Assembly (NCBI GenBank): GCA_028103285.1
Contig: JAOHNF010000016.1
Coordinates: 1 to 12,145, forward strand
Reading direction: 5' to 3'
Length of the DNA: 12,145 nucleotides
Source: Candidatus Pelagibacter sp.
GTDB lineage: Bacteria; Pseudomonadota; Alphaproteobacteria; Pelagibacterales; Pelagibacteraceae
Shown here: positions 1 through 6,352 of the stretch, one piece after another
Position numbering within the stretch: the stretch's first letter is position 1
Layout: each line of letters opens with the position of its first letter
The notes under the pieces: model-generated
What the model saw: only the letters and a program-made list of their open reading frames with translations
What the model was told of the DNA's origin: nothing
Database searches by the model: none
Program-made: the position numbers and the translations under genes

Positions 1-213
1 ACTGATTTTTTGTATGAATAAATTATATCTTCGAAATTTTTTTTTTGTTTGAGTGTCTTTTTTACTAATTCTTTATTTTTCCAGAAATTTTCTTTGAGCG
101 AAGTTTTTTTTAGATCGTTAAGTTTAGTGTCAATATCTTGTTTATCAAAGATACCCCCTAATATTATTAAGAGTTTTTTTAATAATTAATAATTTATTTT
201 CAAAGCTGTCCAT
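1..213 (-). CDS. prfB: Peptide chain release factor 2, N-terminal part, with programmed +1 frameshift (cut by window edge)
   Basis: RF2 recognises UAA and UGA stop codons and triggers peptide release on the ribosome. The ATG at 213-211 opens a frame of 22 codons ending in R-G-Y-L and then an in-frame TGA (147-145). Skipping one base at that TGA lets the reading continue as D-K-Q-D-I-D without a stop to the window edge, 48 more codons. The stretch AGGGGGTATCTTTGA matches the E. coli prfB frameshift signal exactly, and the following ENFWKN matches the RF2 N-terminal FW motif. The catalytic GGQ domain lies outside the window. The start codon overlaps the mrcA stop by one base (TAATG), so translation is probably coupled to mrcA. 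An annotation that ignores the frameshift would miss or truncate this start. Identification is firm, although only about 70 residues are visible. Confidence 0.93.
145..159 (-). promoter_or_regulatory. prfB: prfB programmed +1 frameshift site
   Basis: Read on the minus strand, an internal Shine-Dalgarno-like AGGGGG (159-154) is followed by TAT, the slippery CTT (150-148) and TGA (147-145). In E. coli this arrangement makes the ribosome shift +1 when RF2 is scarce, which gives autoregulation. The base after TGA is T here, whereas E. coli has C, the weak UGAC context. This is direct sequence recognition. Confidence 0.93.
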
Positions 214-2573
214 TAATAAAATTGCCTAAACTTTATCATTATATCACGATCATTAATTGAGGTTAAGTTATTATTATAAATATTGTTAATATCTTCTGTT
301 TTTAAAGCCTCAATAATTGTGCTCTTATCTCCTGGAGCTGATTTTAAACCAGTGTGATAATTCAATGAAGTTAAATAGATATTTTCGGGTATTTTAAAAT
401 CTTCAAAATCCTCTTTATACAATGCGTTTTCAATAAAGTTTTTAAAAATAGGCAAAGCTGCCTTGGAGCCAGTTTCAAATTTTCCTAAAGTTTTTGGATT
501 GTCAAAGCCAATATAAACACCAATGACTAAATTGGATGAAAAGCCAATAAACCAAGCATCTAAATTATCATTTGTTGTACCTGTTTTTCCAGCTAAGGGG
601 ACTTTTAAGGATTTTAATTTTTTTGCTGTTCCTCTTTCAACAGCGCCTTTTAATATTGATACCATTTGATAAGCTGTTTCTTCACTAAAAACTCTTTCAT
701 TGGTATTTTCAATTTTTGGATATTCTATTGATTGATCAATAAATTTATCACAACCTAAGCATTTTCTATTTTTAACTTGAAAAATTGTTTTTCCTCTTCT
801 GTCTTGTATTCTTGAAATCAAATTAGGTTCAATTTTTTTCCCTCCATTAACGAATGGAGCGTATGCAGAAGTAAGGTTCATTAAAGTTGTCTCAGCTGCG
901 CCCAATGATACTGAAAGCAACTCTGGAATTTCCTCATAAATATTTAATTTTTTAGACAAATCTAAGATTTTATTTAATCCTAATTTTTTTGCTATTCTAA
1001 CAGTCATTAGATTTCTTGAATATTCAATTCCTTTTCTAAAAGTGGAAGGACCATAAAATTTTTTTCCATAATTTTCAGGTTTCCAATTTTTTAATCCTAC
1101 TCCCTGGCTTTCGACAAAAGGGGCATCTAATATTATTGAATTCGGGGCAAAACCATTTTCTAATGCGGCAGCATAAACTATAGGTTTAAATGCAGAACCT
1201 GGTTGTCTTTTAGCTTGTGTCACTCTATTAAACTCACTTGACTTGTAATTGAACCCACCAGCTAATGCTTTAACGTCACCGGTATGAGGGTCCATAACAA
1301 CAATACCACCATTAACTTTAGGATATTGTTTTAGCGACCAGTAATTATTTTCTTTTTTTACAAAAATGATGTCCCCCAACTTATATTTGTCAAAAATAGT
1401 TTTATTTTTAGAAATGGTCCACTTTATATTTTTCGCTAACAAAACTTCTTCAGAGTTATTCAAATCTTTATCAATAATCTTAAATTTTAGCTGCAAATTA
1501 CTGACCCCTTTAATCTCAGCGAATTGCCACTTTAACGTTGGATCTAGTTTAAATTTATCTAATTTTTTTTTCCAATTTTTATCATTGATAATATTTGTTA
1601 TTGGGCCTCTCCATCCATGTCTTCTATCGTATTCTTCTATGCCTTGTCTTAAGGAATTAATTGCTTGAATTTGATAATTTATATTTAAAGGAGTTCTAAT
1701 ACTTAAACCTTGAGAGTATAATTTTTCAAAACCATAATTTTCATTTACTGACCTTCTAACTTCTTCAGTGTAAGAATTTGCTTCATTTATTATTTCAATT
1801 TTTCTTTTTTTTAAATTTAATTTAAACTTTGTTAAATCTTTTAATTGTTTTTTTGTAATAAAATTATTTTCCTCTAAATTTTGGAGAACTAAATTTCTTC
1901 TAAATTCTGCAACTTTTGGATATTTGTAAGGATTATACTTACTTGGTGCCTTAGGTAGTGCAGCTAATAATGCGGTGTCGGAATAAGTTAATTCTTTTAT
2001 TGATTTATCAAAATATTCTAAACTTGCAGCTGCTATTCCGTAAGTTCCTTGCCCAAGATATATTTGATTTAAATACAATTCTAAAATTCTTTCCTTTGTA
2101 AAAGCTCTTTCAATTCTAAAAGCTAAAATAGCTTCTTTAATCTTTCTTTTAATTGAAACTTCATTTGTTAATAGAAAATTCTTTGCAACTTGTTGGGTTA
2201 TTGTAGACGCCCCTTCAAGTCTTTTATTTTGAGAAATATTTTTTATATTCTTAATTAAAGCTCTTAAAATTCCTTTCGCATCAATTCCTGGATGATAAAA
2301 AAAATTTTTATCCTCGGCCGACAAGAAAGAGTTGATAACTTTATCTGGTATATTATTATATGGAACAAACAATCTTTTTTCTAAAGCATATTCAGCTATA
2401 AGTTTACCGTTTTCAGAGTAAACTCTGCTTGAAATAGGTGGCTGATAATTAGATAATTTTTTGTAATCAGGAAGTCCTATAGAAAAGTACCATAATGTTG
2501 AGAAGATAAACAACAAAATAGCTATTGAAAATATGATCAAAAACTTGAGTGAAAAATTTAAAAATTTTAGCAT
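213..2573 (-). CDS. mrcA: Penicillin-binding protein 1A (bifunctional peptidoglycan glycosyltransferase/transpeptidase)
   Basis: This class A PBP polymerises lipid II into glycan strands and cross-links the peptides, anchored in the inner membrane and facing the periplasm. The 786 residues begin with one membrane anchor (about 9-32). The GT51 domain (about 55-230) shows the catalytic-glutamate motif EDKNFFYHPG (E87) and GASTITQQ (121-128). An OB-like linker occupies roughly 340-415. The transpeptidase domain carries SAFK (nucleophile S460), SRN (519-521) and KTGTT (663-667), so both activities look intact. A CxxC at 604-607 sits inside the transpeptidase region; as I recall, alphaproteobacterial PBP1A proteins often have one there. 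Length is normal. The gene is divergent from rne and followed with a one-base overlap by prfB. Other alphaproteobacteria, as I remember, have an N-acetylmuramoyl-alanine amidase gene just upstream, and it is absent here. Confidence 0.97.
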   Translation of the reverse strand: MLKFLNFSLKFLIIFSIAILLFIFSTLWYFSIGLPDYKKLSNYQPPISSRVYSENGKLIAEYALEKRLFVPYNNIPDKVINSFLSAEDKNFFYHPGIDAKGILRALIKNIKNISQNKRLEGASTITQQVAKNFLLTNEVSIKRKIKEAILAFRIERAFTKERILELYLNQIYLGQGTYGIAAASLEYFDKSIKELTYSDTALLAALPKAPSKYNPYKYPKVAEFRRNLVLQNLEENNFITKKQLKDLTKFKLNLKKRKIEIINEANSYTEEVRRSVNENYGFEKLYSQGLSIRTPLNINYQIQAINSLRQGIEEYDRRHGWRGPITNIINDKNWKKKLDKFKLDPTLKWQFAEIKGVSNLQLKFKIIDKDLNNSEEVLLAKNIKWTISKNKTIFDKYKLGDIIFVKKENNYWSLKQYPKVNGGIVVMDPHTGDVKALAGGFNYKSSEFNRVTQAKRQPGSAFKPIVYAAALENGFAPNSIILDAPFVESQGVGLKNWKPENYGKKFYGPSTFRKGIEYSRNLMTVRIAKKLGLNKILDLSKKLNIYEEIPELLSVSLGAAETTLMNLTSAYAPFVNGGKKIEPNLISRIQDRRGKTIFQVKNRKCLGCDKFIDQSIEYPKIENTNERVFSEETAYQMVSILKGAVERGTAKKLKSLKVPLAGKTGTTNDNLDAWFIGFSSNLVIGVYIGFDNPKTLGKFETGSKAALPIFKNFIENALYKEDFEDFKIPENIYLTSLNYHTGLKSAPGDKSTIIEALKTEDINNIYNNNLTSINDRDIMIKFRQFY

Positions 2574-2587
2574 TTATCTACTTTATC

Positions 2588-2593
2588 ATTATA
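2588..2593 (-). promoter_or_regulatory. Candidate -10 box for mrcA-prfB
   Basis: A perfect TATAAT reads at 2593-2588 on the minus strand, 14 bases before the mrcA ATG. That implies a very short leader of about 7 bases with no Shine-Dalgarno. No convincing -35 box lies 16-18 bases upstream (AATGCC at best). It is the best match in the 144-base divergent gap 2574-2717, but TATAAT arises easily in AT-rich DNA. Confidence 0.35.
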
Positions 2594-2597
2594 AAAT

Positions 2598-2656
2598 TTG
2601 ACTTTCTTTAGGCATTAAAAATTAAATATGTATATTTATTGATAAAATTGTATAAA
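2598..2656 (+). promoter_or_regulatory. Candidate rne promoter region
   Basis: Two weak candidates lie in the rne-mrcA gap. The first is TTGACT (2598-2603), 19 bases, then TAAATA (2623-2628). The second is an isolated TATAAA (2651-2656) with no good -35. Either would give an rne leader of roughly 55-85 bases, long for this compact window, which fits with RNase E genes often being autoregulated through their leader. I see no strong hairpin in it. Confidence 0.25.
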
Positions 2657-2701
2657 ATAGAAATATGACAAATTTTACATTTACAGATTTTAACAAATTA
2701 A

Positions 2702-2707
2702 AAGGAA
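2702..2707 (+). promoter_or_regulatory. Ribosome binding site of rne
   Basis: AAGGAA lies 10 bases upstream of the ATG at 2718. It is one of the few clear Shine-Dalgarno sequences in this window and supports that start over an out-of-frame ATG at 2665. Confidence 0.6.
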
Positions 2708-2717
2708 TTCAACCAAA

Positions 2718-4478
2718 ATGGAAAAAAATTTATACATTGATGCATCGCATCCCAATGAAACACGTATTGTTCTTAAATCTCAAAACTCAATTGAAGAATA
2801 TGAGTTTGAAGATAAAAATAATTTAAATTTTAAAAACAATATTTATTTAGCAACAATAAGTAGAGTTGAGCCTTCTTTGCAAGCAGCATTTATTAATTTT
2901 GGAAGAGATAGACATGGGTTTTTGGCATTTAATGATATTCAATCAGATTATTATCAAATACCATCCGATGATAAAGAAAAAATTCGAAAAGCTGAAGAAA
3001 AAATAAGAGAAGATTTAAAAGATAAGGCAGTTGAAGCTACCCCGGATGATGCTGAGGATAAGATAAAAGAAGATAAAAAAGAAAATTATCATGAAGAAGT
3101 TAGGTCATCATTAGGTATAAAAAGATATAAAATCCAAGAAGTAATTAAGCCTGGTCAAGTAATTTTAATTCAAGTTATTAAAGAAGAAAGAGGCCAAAAA
3201 GGAGCTGCACTTACAACTTTTATTTCTCTTGCTGGAAAATATATGGTGTTAATGCCCAATACTGCTAAAGGAGGAGGTATATCTAGAAAAATTTTTAATT
3301 CTTCTGACCGACAAAAAATTAGAAATATTCTTAATGAAATAAGTATTCCAAAAAGCATGGGTGTAATTGTAAGAACAGCAGGAGCTAATAAAACGAAAAA
3401 TGAAATAGAAAAAGACTTTCAAAATACACTTAAGACCTGGGAGGAAATAAAAAATAATGCGCTAGACTCTAATGCACCATCACTAGTTTATGAAGAAGGA
3501 GATATTATTAAAAGAACCTTAAGAGATACATACGATAATGAAACTAAAAATGTTTATATTGAGGGCAATGAGGCATACCAAAAAGCGAAAAAATTCATGA
3601 AAGAATTAATGCCTAAAAATGTAAAAAACGTTAAGAAATATAGAGGTAAAATTCCTCTATTTCATGATGCAAATATTGAAAAAGATTTAAATAATATTTA
3701 TGAACCAACTGTAAAACTAAAATCGGGAGGGTACTTAGTTATAAATCCAACGGAAGCCTTAGTTTCAATAGATATAAACTCTGGACAATCCACAAAACAA
3801 ATAAATATTGAAAAAACTGCTTTGAATACTAATTTAGAAGCTGCAGAAGAAATTGCTCATCAAATTAAATTGAGAGACTTATCTGGTTTAATTGTAATAG
3901 ATTTTATTGATATGATTAATTTCTACAATAGACGTGCTGTAGAAAAAAAAATGAAAGAAAGCATTAGAAAAGATAGGGCTAGAATTCAAATTGGTAAAAT
4001 TAGTAACTTTGGACTTCTTGAGATGACGCGACAGAGATTACGTGCAGGCTCTATTAAATGGGAAACCCAGTTATCTCTTGATTCTTTTTCACAAAAAATT
4101 ATAAAAAAGATTCAACACTTAGCTTTTACAGATAAAGTAAAAATAATTAAAGCTTTTGTGCCCGAAAAAGTAAAAATTTTTGTAGAACAAAATTTATTTG
4201 AAGAATTAAAATATTTTCAAAAAAAATATTTATTTAAAATTGAAATATTATCAAATGAAAAGATGATAATTCCAGAATATAAAATTGATTTAATAAGTAA
4301 ATCAAAAAAAATTGTGAGTACAGTGGAAAATATAGAAATAATTCCAGAAATTAAAAAATTAAAAAAAAAAATAGATAAAGAAATAAAATTAAAAAAAAAA
4401 CCGTCAAAAGATATAAAAAAAAAGAAAATAAAAAAGAAAATAAGAACTCTTTGGGTGAGAAGAAAAACGAAAAACTAA
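2718..4478 (+). CDS. rne: Ribonuclease E/G family endoribonuclease, short form without zinc link
   Basis: RNase E/G cuts single-stranded AU-rich RNA and starts mRNA decay and rRNA/tRNA maturation. The 586 residues show an S1 domain (about 35-165) with AAFINFG and HGFL, interrupted by a charged insert (about 83-125). The 5'-sensor motif GVIVRTAG (R219, T220) follows, then the catalytic DNase I-like part with the metal-binding aspartates in VSIDINSG (D352) and LIVIDFIDM (D395). After [10 protein letters not shown] (433-442) the usual CPxCxGTG zinc link is missing, and the whole protein has no cysteine. The C-terminus is a lysine-rich tail (about 546-586) ending near TLWVRR. No long degradosome scaffold is present; E. 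coli RNase E has 1061 residues. An 11-A run lies at 4361-4371. The ATG is supported by AAGGAA. The 3' end overlaps thiG by 4 bases. Length is RNase G-like, but the S1 insert and basic tail suit the alphaproteobacterial RNase E group. Confidence 0.93.
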   Translation: MEKNLYIDASHPNETRIVLKSQNSIEEYEFEDKNNLNFKNNIYLATISRVEPSLQAAFINFGRDRHGFLAFNDIQSDYYQIPSDDKEKIRKAEEKIREDLKDKAVEATPDDAEDKIKEDKKENYHEEVRSSLGIKRYKIQEVIKPGQVILIQVIKEERGQKGAALTTFISLAGKYMVLMPNTAKGGGISRKIFNSSDRQKIRNILNEISIPKSMGVIVRTAGANKTKNEIEKDFQNTLKTWEEIKNNALDSNAPSLVYEEGDIIKRTLRDTYDNETKNVYIEGNEAYQKAKKFMKELMPKNVKNVKKYRGKIPLFHDANIEKDLNNIYEPTVKLKSGGYLVINPTEALVSIDINSGQSTKQINIEKTALNTNLEAAEEIAHQIKLRDLSGLIVIDFIDMINFYNRRAVEKKMKESIRKDRARIQIGKISNFGLLEMTRQRLRAGSIKWETQLSLDSFSQKIIKKIQHLAFTDKVKIIKAFVPEKVKIFVEQNLFEELKYFQKKYLFKIEILSNEKMIIPEYKIDLISKSKKIVSTVENIEIIPEIKKLKKKIDKEIKLKKKPSKDIKKKKIKKKIRTLWVRRKTKN

Positions 4479-5248
4479 ATCAATCCTTTAGTTGGTGAAC
4501 TTGGGGAAGCAAAATTATTTTTTTGCATTCTTCCAGCAAGATAAGAGTTTCTACCCGAAATTACTGCATCTTTAAAAGCTTTAGCCATTAAAATTGGTTT
4601 TTTTGCGTTGGCTATTGCACTATTTATTAGGACTCCATCGCAACCTAACTCCATTGCAATTGTTGCGTCAGAAGCTGTTCCAATACCAGCATCAACTATA
4701 ACTGGAACTTTTGATTGCTTTATAATTAATGAAATATTCATTTTATTTTGTAACCCTAAACCTGAGCCAATTGGAGAAGCTAAAGGCATAATCGCTGAAG
4801 CCCCGCTATCTTCTAATTTTTTTGCCAACAATGGATCATCTGTACAATAAACCATTACTTTAAAGCCTTCTTTAACAAGTGTCTTTGTCGATTTAATTGT
4901 TTCAATCATATCTGGATATAAAGTTTTCTTGTCGCCCAAAACTTCTAATTTAACTAGCTTCCAACCTCCCATTTCTCGAGCCAATCTAAGAGTTCTTAGA
5001 GCCTCCTCAGAATTAAAGCATCCAGCGGTATTAGGTAAATAAATTATCTTTTTAGGGTTTAAATAATCTGTCAAAATTGGTTTTTTTTTATCCAAAATAT
5101 TAACTCTTCTAACTGCAACAGTGACCATGTCTGCTCCAGAGGCCTTTATAGCTTTAGCAGTTTCAGTAAAGCTTTTGTATTTTCCGGTTCCTACAATTAA
5201 TCTTGAATTAAGTAATTTACTTGCAACCTTTAGAAAATCTTTTTTCAA
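4475..5248 (-). CDS. thiG: Thiazole synthase ThiG
   Basis: ThiG builds the thiazole phosphate half of thiamin from deoxyxylulose phosphate, a glycine- or tyrosine-derived imine, and sulfur carried by ThiS. I take the TTG at 5248-5246 as the start (257 residues, beginning M-K-K-D-F). A strong GGAGG lies 8 bases upstream of it, whereas an upstream TTG at 5263 would sit on top of that site. Family marks are [10 protein letters not shown] near the N-terminus, the Schiff-base lysine in LVKLEVLGD (K100 with this start), PLASPIGSG, the phosphate-binding VIVDAGIGT, and [15 protein letters not shown]. The C-terminus ends in ASSP-type residues as in B. subtilis ThiG. The gene directly follows thiS (one base between stop and start), so the partners are made together. 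The 3' end overlaps rne by 4 bases. ThiG and ThiS alone do not make thiamin; no thiC or other thi gene lies in the window. Confidence 0.96.
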   Translation of the reverse strand: MKKDFLKVASKLLNSRLIVGTGKYKSFTETAKAIKASGADMVTVAVRRVNILDKKKPILTDYLNPKKIIYLPNTAGCFNSEEALRTLRLAREMGGWKLVKLEVLGDKKTLYPDMIETIKSTKTLVKEGFKVMVYCTDDPLLAKKLEDSGASAIMPLASPIGSGLGLQNKMNISLIIKQSKVPVIVDAGIGTASDATIAMELGCDGVLINSAIANAKKPILMAKAFKDAVISGRNSYLAGRMQKNNFASPSSPTKGLI

Positions 5249-5249
5249 T

Positions 5250-5453
5250 TTAACCACCTCCAATGAAATGAACTATTTCTATTTTATCGTTATTTTTTAA
5301 ATATATTTTTTTAAAGCTAATTTTTGGAATAATTACTCCATTATACTCAATAGCAATTTTTTTGTTAATTAGCTTATATTTTTTTAACAAATCTTGTAAT
5401 GAAAAGTTTAATTTAATTGATATTTTTTTTCCATTTAATTGTATTTTTGCCAT
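5250..5453 (-). CDS. thiS: Sulfur carrier protein ThiS
   Basis: ThiS is a small ubiquitin-like carrier. Its C-terminal glycine is adenylated by ThiF, converted to a thiocarboxylate, and delivers sulfur to ThiG. The 67 residues fit the family, with a beta-grasp pattern ([11 protein letters not shown] start, DLLKKY helix, [11 protein letters not shown] strand) and the diagnostic tail VHFIGGG. The start is the ATG at 5453-5451, with no clear Shine-Dalgarno. The last glycine codons GGA-GGT-GGT overlap the ribosome binding site of thiG. The gene is divergent from aroQ with only 33 bases between the two ATGs. Confidence 0.93.
   Translation of the reverse strand: MAKIQLNGKKISIKLNFSLQDLLKKYKLINKKIAIEYNGVIIPKISFKKIYLKNNDKIEIVHFIGGG
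5257..5261 (-). promoter_or_regulatory. Shine-Dalgarno of thiG inside the thiS Gly-Gly codons
   Basis: GGAGG reads at 5261-5257 on the minus strand within the final glycine codons of thiS, 8 bases before the TTG at 5248. It is the strongest ribosome binding site in the window and decides the thiG start. Confidence 0.8.
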
Positions 5454-5477
5454 AATTCAGCTAATCAGTAATAATAT
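5447..5477 (+). promoter_or_regulatory. Candidate aroQ-accBC promoter overlapping the thiS start
   Basis: TTGCCA (5447-5452) lies over the thiS start codon and is followed by TAATAA (5469-5474, 16-base spacer) or TAATAT (5472-5477, 19-base spacer). The second would give an almost leaderless aroQ mRNA. On the minus strand TATTAT (5476-5471) could serve thiS, with no good -35. The gap holds nothing else. Confidence 0.3.
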
Positions 5478-5486
5478 TAGATATTG

Positions 5487-5924
5487 ATGAATAAAATTAT
5501 AATTCTTAATGGACCAAATCTCAACCTTTTAGGTGAAAGAGAACAAAATCAATATGGAAGTTTTACATTAAAAGATATTGAAGAAAAATGTAAAGATTTC
5601 GCAAAAAAAAATAATATAGCTCTTTCTTTATTTCAGACAAATATAGAAGGAGAATTAATTCAGATAATCCAAAATTCAAGAAATGAGCAACAGGGTTTGA
5701 TTATTAATGCCGGTGGCTACACACACACCTCTGTAGCAATACATGATGCATTAAAAATACTTAAAATACCTATTATTGAATTGCATATAAGTAATATTTA
5801 TAATAGAGAAGATTTCAGACACAAATCCTTAATCAGCAAGATAGCCAAAGGAATTATTTGCGGTTTTGGAGATGATGGTTATATAATGGCTTTAAAAGCA
5901 ATGACTAAATATTTGAATAAATGA
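5487..5924 (+). CDS. aroQ: 3-dehydroquinate dehydratase, type II
   Basis: This enzyme catalyses trans-elimination of water from 3-dehydroquinate to 3-dehydroshikimate, the third step of the shikimate pathway, as a cytosolic dodecamer. The 145 residues have the family's normal length. Visible marks are ILNGPNLNLLGERE (R18), the catalytic tyrosine in QYG (Y23), INAGGYTHTS (71-82), ELHISNIYNRE with the catalytic histidine H100, FRHKS (110-114) and GFGDDGY. I start at the ATG at 5487; a TTG immediately before it is less likely. The stop overlaps the accB start as ATGA, so aroQ, accB and accC form one operon, an order common in alphaproteobacteria. Confidence 0.97.
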   Translation: MNKIIILNGPNLNLLGEREQNQYGSFTLKDIEEKCKDFAKKNNIALSLFQTNIEGELIQIIQNSRNEQQGLIINAGGYTHTSVAIHDALKILKIPIIELHISNIYNREDFRHKSLISKIAKGIICGFGDDGYIMALKAMTKYLNK

Positions 5925-6346
5925 AAATTGATAAAAAATTAATTAAAGAACTAGTAGATAACTTGAAAGAATTTGGTTTAACTGAACTAGAGTATCAAGA
6001 AGGCCCAACTAAAATTAAAGTTTCGAAAGCAAATAAAAATGTTGATCAAATTAAATCAAGTTCAGTGGTTTCACAAAATAAAGCAGTTTTAAAATCCTCC
6101 GATGACAGTGAGGGAATTAGAGTAAAATCTCCAATTATCGGAACAGCTTACCTAGCTGCAGAACCAGGTGCTAAAAAATTTGCAGAAGTAGGTGATAAAA
6201 TAAAAAAAGGTCAAACTGTAATGATTGTTGAAGCTATGAAAACAATGAATCATGTTCCTTCAACAGCCGATGGTGAGGTAAAAAAAGTTTTAGTTGAAGA
6301 TGGTCAGCCCGTTGAGTTTGGTCAAACTTTAATTCTTCTTAAATAG
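5921..6346 (+). CDS. accB: Biotin carboxyl carrier protein of acetyl-CoA carboxylase
   Basis: BCCP carries biotin between biotin carboxylase and carboxyltransferase in the first step of fatty acid synthesis. The 141 residues consist of a short N-terminal helix region (1-35), a variable linker (36-65) and a biotinyl domain (66-141). The biotin attachment motif is EAMKTMN, with K107 the target lysine. The protruding 'thumb' typical of true AccB, rather than of other biotinyl domains, is seen at about 76-91 (YLAAEPGAKKFAEVGD). The linker is short compared with many BCCPs. The gene overlaps aroQ by 4 bases and precedes accC by 6 bases. Confidence 0.97.
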   Translation: MKIDKKLIKELVDNLKEFGLTELEYQEGPTKIKVSKANKNVDQIKSSSVVSQNKAVLKSSDDSEGIRVKSPIIGTAYLAAEPGAKKFAEVGDKIKKGQTVMIVEAMKTMNHVPSTADGEVKKVLVEDGQPVEFGQTLILLK

Positions 6347-6352
6347 ATTTGA

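Noticed and set aside
145..147. The in-frame TGA after 22 codons of prfB as a pseudogene-type nonsense mutation.
   Set aside because: The surrounding AGGGGGTATCTT is the canonical frameshift signal, and the +1 frame continues with RF2-like sequence.
1366..1668. A 100-residue open frame on the plus strand inside mrcA.
   Set aside because: It is antisense to a well-supported gene, has hydrophobic, Leu/Phe-rich composition typical of reverse-strand shadows of Lys/Asn-rich genes, and has no promoter or ribosome site.
2665..2826. A 53-codon frame starting at ATG 2665, upstream of and overlapping rne out of frame, as a possible regulatory upstream ORF.
   Set aside because: It has no ribosome binding site, no recognisable protein, and lies mostly inside rne. 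Open frames of this size arise by chance in this AT-rich sequence.
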